DNA of 64,000 nt from Croceivirga sp009797885 (GTDB taxonomy: Bacteria > Bacteroidota > Bacteroidia > Flavobacteriales > Flavobacteriaceae). The translations under genes were made by a program, and so were the position numbers. Under the pieces are notes generated by a model, which had not been told where the DNA came from, did no database searches, and worked only from the letters and a program-made list of their open reading frames with translations. The stretch lies in assembly GCA_045866215.1 (NCBI GenBank), contig AP035880.1, forward strand, positions 3,410,001 through 3,474,000, in the 5' to 3' direction. Below, one piece after another: positions 60,801 to 64,000 of this stretch (positions are counted from its first letter, which is position 1; every line of letters begins with the position of its first letter).

Positions 60801-62249
60801 GTGGATACCACAATTCTAATAATTAGTATTGGCTGTTATTTGATCCTCTTGTTGGGACTTGGTTTTTTGGCCAATAGGCGAAAAAAGTCAAATTCGTTGA
60901 AAGAGTTTTATCTGGCAGGAAGGAGTCTGGGTCCATTTGTACTGCTATTCACACTATATGCCACGCAGTATAGTGCCAATACCATGCTTGTAACACCTGC
61001 AGAGGTGGTAAACAGCGGAATGGGTATGATATTGATACTTGGGTACTTGACGGCAGTTGTGGTCTTCTATCTCACCTTTGCACCGCAATTGTATGAAATA
61101 TCGCGGAAGTTCAATTTTATTACACCTGGGGATTGGTTTGACCATAGATTCAAGCTACCCAAATTGACCTTGTTGGCCAATGGTATTCTTGTTATTGTAT
61201 CAATCAATTTTTTGTTGTCCCAATTAATGGCAATGGGACATATCGTAAATGGTGTTACCGATGGACAGGTTCCGTATTGGATGGGAGTGGTGTCCCTGGC
61301 CCTTGTTGTTATAGTTTACGAATCCCTTGGAGGGATGAGGGCGGTGGCCTGGACGGATGTAATCCAAGGAGTAATGCTATTTGCGGGTTTAATGGGTTTG
61401 TTCATAATGGTAATGCCCAATACGACGGAATTGGCGAAAATCAGCAATTGGCTCATTGAAAATGAACCCCAGAAAATTGGTGTCCCCAAAGTAGGCTTTA
61501 GAATTTATTGGGCCAGTCTATTGCTTATGATCGGTTTGGGAGCTGCGGTATATCCACAGGCAATCCAGCGCATATACGCTGCCAAATCGGTAAAATCACT
61601 TCGCCAATCACTGGGGGCCATGGTGATAATGCCATTTGTGACCGTTTTGATTCTGTTTTTATTGGGCATGGTAAGTATCCCCCATTTTATGGACACCGAA
61701 CAAGCATCAAAGGACACCGTACTCCCAACAATGCTAAGTTTTTGGGCAAATACCTCAACGTTTCATTTTGGATTGGCGGTTATGGTCATCGTAGGGCTAA
61801 TAGCGGCCATTATGTCAACGGCCGACTCTGTATTGCTGAGTTTATCGTCCATACTGGCAAAAGACATTTTTGCAAAGTTCAAATCCAATAAAATATCCAG
61901 TGAACGACTCACTAAAATTGGAAAAATGTTCTCTTGGGGTATTATGTTTTTAATGGTACTGGTGGCCCTGCGGCCCAAAATAACACTATGGGGATTGATT
62001 GAGTTGAAAATGCAAATTTTGGTTCAGATCGCACCTTTATTTTTATTGGGTATTTATGCCAAAAACGTAACGTCCAGGGGCATGTTCGTTGGGCTATGTA
62101 CTGGCTTTGTCTTTGCAACGGCCACCTTTCTGTTAAATATAAAGACAATTGGTCACGTCCATGTTGGTTTAATAGGGTTGGTGGTAAACATTATTTGTTG
62201 CTATGTGTTTTCCCGCAATAAAACCAAGACCAAAAATCCAGATGGTTGA
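60801..62249 (+). CDS. Sodium:solute symporter (SSF family)
   Basis: 482-aa inner-membrane transporter with about 13 transmembrane helices. It uses a GTG start directly after the DUF3311-like gene. Family-typical segments: SLKEFYLAGRSLGPFVLLF near residue 35, then ATQYSANTML, the conserved YESLGGMRAVAWTDVIQG near 173-190, and IAAIMSTADSVLLSLSSILAKDI near 335-357 with the Na-binding Ser/Thr region. Most likely Na+-driven uptake of a solute such as an organic acid; the substrate is not readable. No metabolic genes nearby give a hint. Confidence 0.92.
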   Translation: MDTTILIISIGCYLILLLGLGFLANRRKKSNSLKEFYLAGRSLGPFVLLFTLYATQYSANTMLVTPAEVVNSGMGMILILGYLTAVVVFYLTFAPQLYEISRKFNFITPGDWFDHRFKLPKLTLLANGILVIVSINFLLSQLMAMGHIVNGVTDGQVPYWMGVVSLALVVIVYESLGGMRAVAWTDVIQGVMLFAGLMGLFIMVMPNTTELAKISNWLIENEPQKIGVPKVGFRIYWASLLLMIGLGAAVYPQAIQRIYAAKSVKSLRQSLGAMVIMPFVTVLILFLLGMVSIPHFMDTEQASKDTVLPTMLSFWANTSTFHFGLAVMVIVGLIAAIMSTADSVLLSLSSILAKDIFAKFKSNKISSERLTKIGKMFSWGIMFLMVLVALRPKITLWGLIELKMQILVQIAPLFLLGIYAKNVTSRGMFVGLCTGFVFATATFLLNIKTIGHVHVGLIGLVVNIICCYVFSRNKTKTKNPDG

Positions 62250-62347
62250 CGGTTAAAAGGTAATCGCTGACCGCGTCTTAAATACCTACTGTTTTGTGGG
62301 TTTAATGTAATTGGGCACCCAAAAAAGCTACCTAAGCCTAGCCTGCC

Positions 62348-62377
62348 CACTTATTTTTTCAATAAACCACTTATGCA
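62348..62377 (+). promoter_or_regulatory. Direct-repeat element before leader at 62 kb
   Basis: CACTTAT (62348-62354), 13 bp, CACTTATGCA (62368-62377). Both boxes perfect; followed by ATGATCTTTGCTC as at 59 kb. Confidence 0.65.
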
Positions 62378-62381
62378 ATGA

Positions 62382-62591
62382 TCTTTGCTCTTATTCCCGC
62401 TCCTATGTAGATTGAAATTATCCGGTTCCGGGAAAACGATAACGTAAAGCGTTTTTTACCAAAGAAAGATGCTGTCCTTACAAACTGGGACCCCTTAGCC
62501 GTGAAGGGCTCATGTGTTCTTTTGATGGGCACAATTTCCTTCTGTGAGCACTGGGTTTTCACTGCCAAAACACAAACTATCAATACCTGTC
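62382..62591 (+). ncRNA. Leader-type copy of the structured RNA, before regulator paralogue 3
   Basis: Arms CGGTT-CC-GGG (62423-62432) and CCC-TT-AGCCG (62492-62501) pair with a 2x2 internal loop. The shared block is present as ACTGGGACCCCTTAGCC. The terminal T-tailed hairpin is not evident, as in leader B1, so transcription probably continues into the regulator gene. Confidence 0.5.
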
Positions 62592-62936
62592 ATGAGAGAA
62601 CGATTCAAAAAAATAGGTCTAAGGGTCAGACGATTGCGGACTGAAGTGTATTGCAAGACCCAGGATGAATTTGTTGAAATCGTCAATAGGTATTTAAACC
62701 GCAAGCAGCTTTTGGACGCAGAGGGGAAATTTACCGCAAACACGATAGTAAGACTGGAGAGCCGAAACAGTATCACATCAACCAAGTTGTGCCACCTGCT
62801 AAATTTCCTGTATGAGACCAAAGGCATCAATCCGGCCTGGGTCATGCTGGAACGTAACGAAGTCCATTCTCCTTACCTGATGAAAACTTTTGGGGATATT
62901 CATGATGTGCCTGCAAACGGTATCCGGGAGTACTAA
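62592..62936 (+). CDS. XRE-like helix-turn-helix regulator, paralogue 3
   Basis: 114 aa from the conserved start (MRERFKKIGLRVRRLR). Helix-turn-helix with insert (YCKTQDEFVEIV, NRYLNRKQLLDAEGKF, TANTIVRLES), then LLNFLYETKGINPAWVMLERNE. It is shorter than its paralogues: the C-terminal helix (QRRIDERLETIMHF-type) is missing after GIREY. So it may be a truncated or specialised form. The frame is open back to 62544. Located between the symporter gene and a second TPR-histidine kinase. Confidence 0.72.
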   Translation: MRERFKKIGLRVRRLRTEVYCKTQDEFVEIVNRYLNRKQLLDAEGKFTANTIVRLESRNSITSTKLCHLLNFLYETKGINPAWVMLERNEVHSPYLMKTFGDIHDVPANGIREY

Positions 62937-63074
62937 AGTTGGATGGGGCATCTGTGGAATGTTGGTGAAATTTTGGGCTTGAGAAAGGCCCTGTTCCAGT
63001 CATAGAACATTGATTATCAATTGTTAATTAGCTTTACAGGGATTTTTTTCAAGTCCTCACAAAAGCGGATTTAG

Positions 63075-63082
63075 TATATTTG
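63075..63082 (+). promoter_or_regulatory. Probable -7 promoter box TATATTTG of the second kinase
   Basis: Same box and spacing (24 bp to the ATG) as before the first kinase at 7063. Confidence 0.6.
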
Positions 63083-63105
63083 ATAATCTCAACCTTCTTC
63101 AAAAA

Positions 63106-64000
63106 ATGAAACGGACGTGTTGCCTTTTAGTGTTACTCACGCTATCCCTGTCTGCCCAGGAGGTGGATCTGACCGGTTCCGTCCAATCCCTAAAACTAAA
63201 GATCAATAATTCCGAAGCCGGTGAACGCCTAATGTGGATGGACAGTCTGTCCACATTGATCGAAGACAGGACTGACTTTGGTTATGATTCCATTGTAAGG
63301 AGCACTATTGATTATGCCCTGGAGCTGGACTCCACGCGAATAGCCCTGAAACACGGCCGCAAATTGATTGTTTATGGCTGGCAGGAACTGAGAAACCCGG
63401 AGCTGGCCCTGGAGGATTTCTACGACCTCTTGAAGAAGGTTCCCCGGGAAGAGCATTTAGCGGAATTGAGCGGAGTATATGTCGAAGCTGGGCGGAACTA
63501 TATCGTGCTCAACCGTCTTGATGAGGCTCTGGAAAGCTTTGAACAGGCTTTTTCATATTCCTCAGAGGTTAATGATCAGCCGAAAATGGGCATTATTAAA
63601 GACCACATGGGCATGGTGCAGTCTATGATGGGAGATTTCCAGGGAGCATCGGCCACATTACAGGAATCCTATCAAATTTTATCGGAGAGCGACCCCGAAA
63701 TGGCATGGTGCCCAAAAAATACCCTGTCAATATTGTACTCCCAGAACGGGCTGCAAGAAGAGGCAAAAAAAATTCGTATGGGGATCATAGAAGAGGCCAG
63801 GGGATATACAAACGAGAAGAATAGAAATGAAGTATTAAATAGTACATTTCATAACCAGGCCTTTGATGAGATGCTCAATGGAAGCCAGGAGGAACGGATC
63901 CGATTCCTGGATTCCACCAAGGTGTATGCTTTCAAAACGGACTATATATTTCACGAACTGCAGGTATTGGTGGCCCAGCTCAGTGCCTACTCCGAAAACG
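63106..64000 (+). CDS. TPR-containing sensor histidine kinase, second copy (cut by window end)
   Basis: 298 codons without a stop run off the end of the window. The protein aligns along its length with the kinase at 7094: signal MKRTCCLLVLLTLSLSAQ, then LMWMDSLSTLIEDR, NRLDEALESFEQAF (TPR), LQESYQILSESD, NGLQEEAKKIRMGI. Here the start codon is a normal ATG with the conserved promoter 24 bp upstream, which is what exposes the ATA at the same position in the first copy. The kinase domains and a regulator gene are expected beyond the window. Confidence 0.88.
   Translation, partial: MKRTCCLLVLLTLSLSAQEVDLTGSVQSLKLKINNSEAGERLMWMDSLSTLIEDRTDFGYDSIVRSTIDYALELDSTRIALKHGRKLIVYGWQELRNPELALEDFYDLLKKVPREEHLAELSGVYVEAGRNYIVLNRLDEALESFEQAFSYSSEVNDQPKMGIIKDHMGMVQSMMGDFQGASATLQESYQILSESDPEMAWCPKNTLSILYSQNGLQEEAKKIRMGIIEEARGYTNEKNRNEVLNSTFHNQAFDEMLNGSQEERIRFLDSTKVYAFKTDYIFHELQVLVAQLSAYSEN

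Overview
The window looks like the chromosome of a marine member of the Flavobacteriaceae (Bacteroidota). The evidence is type IX secretion substrates with 'gliding-motility' type B C-termini, a PorP/SprF partner, TAnnTTTG-type promoters, an UpxY-like NusG paralogue, a SHD1/YHYH protein and BspA-type (DUF285) surface repeats. I see no rRNA or tRNA genes, no phage or IS transposase and no CRISPR array.

Layout. 0-6 kb: a 1609-aa BspA/HYR-type secreted adhesin and its PorP/SprF partner. 6-10 kb: a small secreted protein, then a TPR-histidine kinase/LuxR-type regulator pair ending at a clear terminator. 10-21 kb: a surface-polysaccharide-type cluster (unknown protein, GDP-L-fucose synthase, SHD1-YHYH-PEBP fusion, small barrel protein, UpxY-like antiterminator, LytTR regulator with a degenerate receiver, CapK-like adenylate-forming enzyme, Wzc-like tyrosine kinase), closed by a strong terminator. 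21-30 kb: an accessory stretch with a cyclase lipoprotein, QueE, small secreted proteins, GNAT and thioredoxin-like proteins and much non-coding DNA. 31-47.6 kb: a single 16.5-kb gene for a 5487-aa adhesin paralogous to the first one, but without a PorP/SprF partner. 48-51 kb (minus): an ABC-type AAA ATPase and a D12-class adenine methyltransferase. 51.7-58.6 kb (minus): two STT3/PglB-like oligosaccharyltransferases flanking a polyprenyl-phosphate-type glycosyltransferase, plus a GT2 enzyme. 59-64 kb: an XRE-type regulator, methyltransferase, DUF3311/SSF transporter pair, another XRE-type regulator, and a second TPR-histidine kinase cut by the window end.

Main discovery candidate. Between 23.4 and 27.4 kb, and again at 59.0 and 62.3 kb, I find eight copies of a roughly 170-250-nt non-coding element. 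Each copy starts just after a direct repeat, CACTTAT-N13-CACTTATGCA (20-bp periodicity). Several contain a long-range stem whose two arms change together between copies, followed by a shared 3' block resembling GATTGGGATTTCTTGGCTGG; most end in a GGGGAGGATTC-type hairpin, sometimes with a T-tract. Three copies are leaders of three paralogous XRE-like regulator genes; the others stand alone, three of them in a tandem minus-strand array. The direct repeat also occurs without the RNA in front of a small secreted protein gene, and a weaker version precedes a barrel protein gene. I read this as an undescribed family of structured small RNAs or leaders under a common regulatory element, perhaps controlled by the XRE paralogues. 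That function is inference; the repeats, spacing and paired arms are read directly from the sequence.
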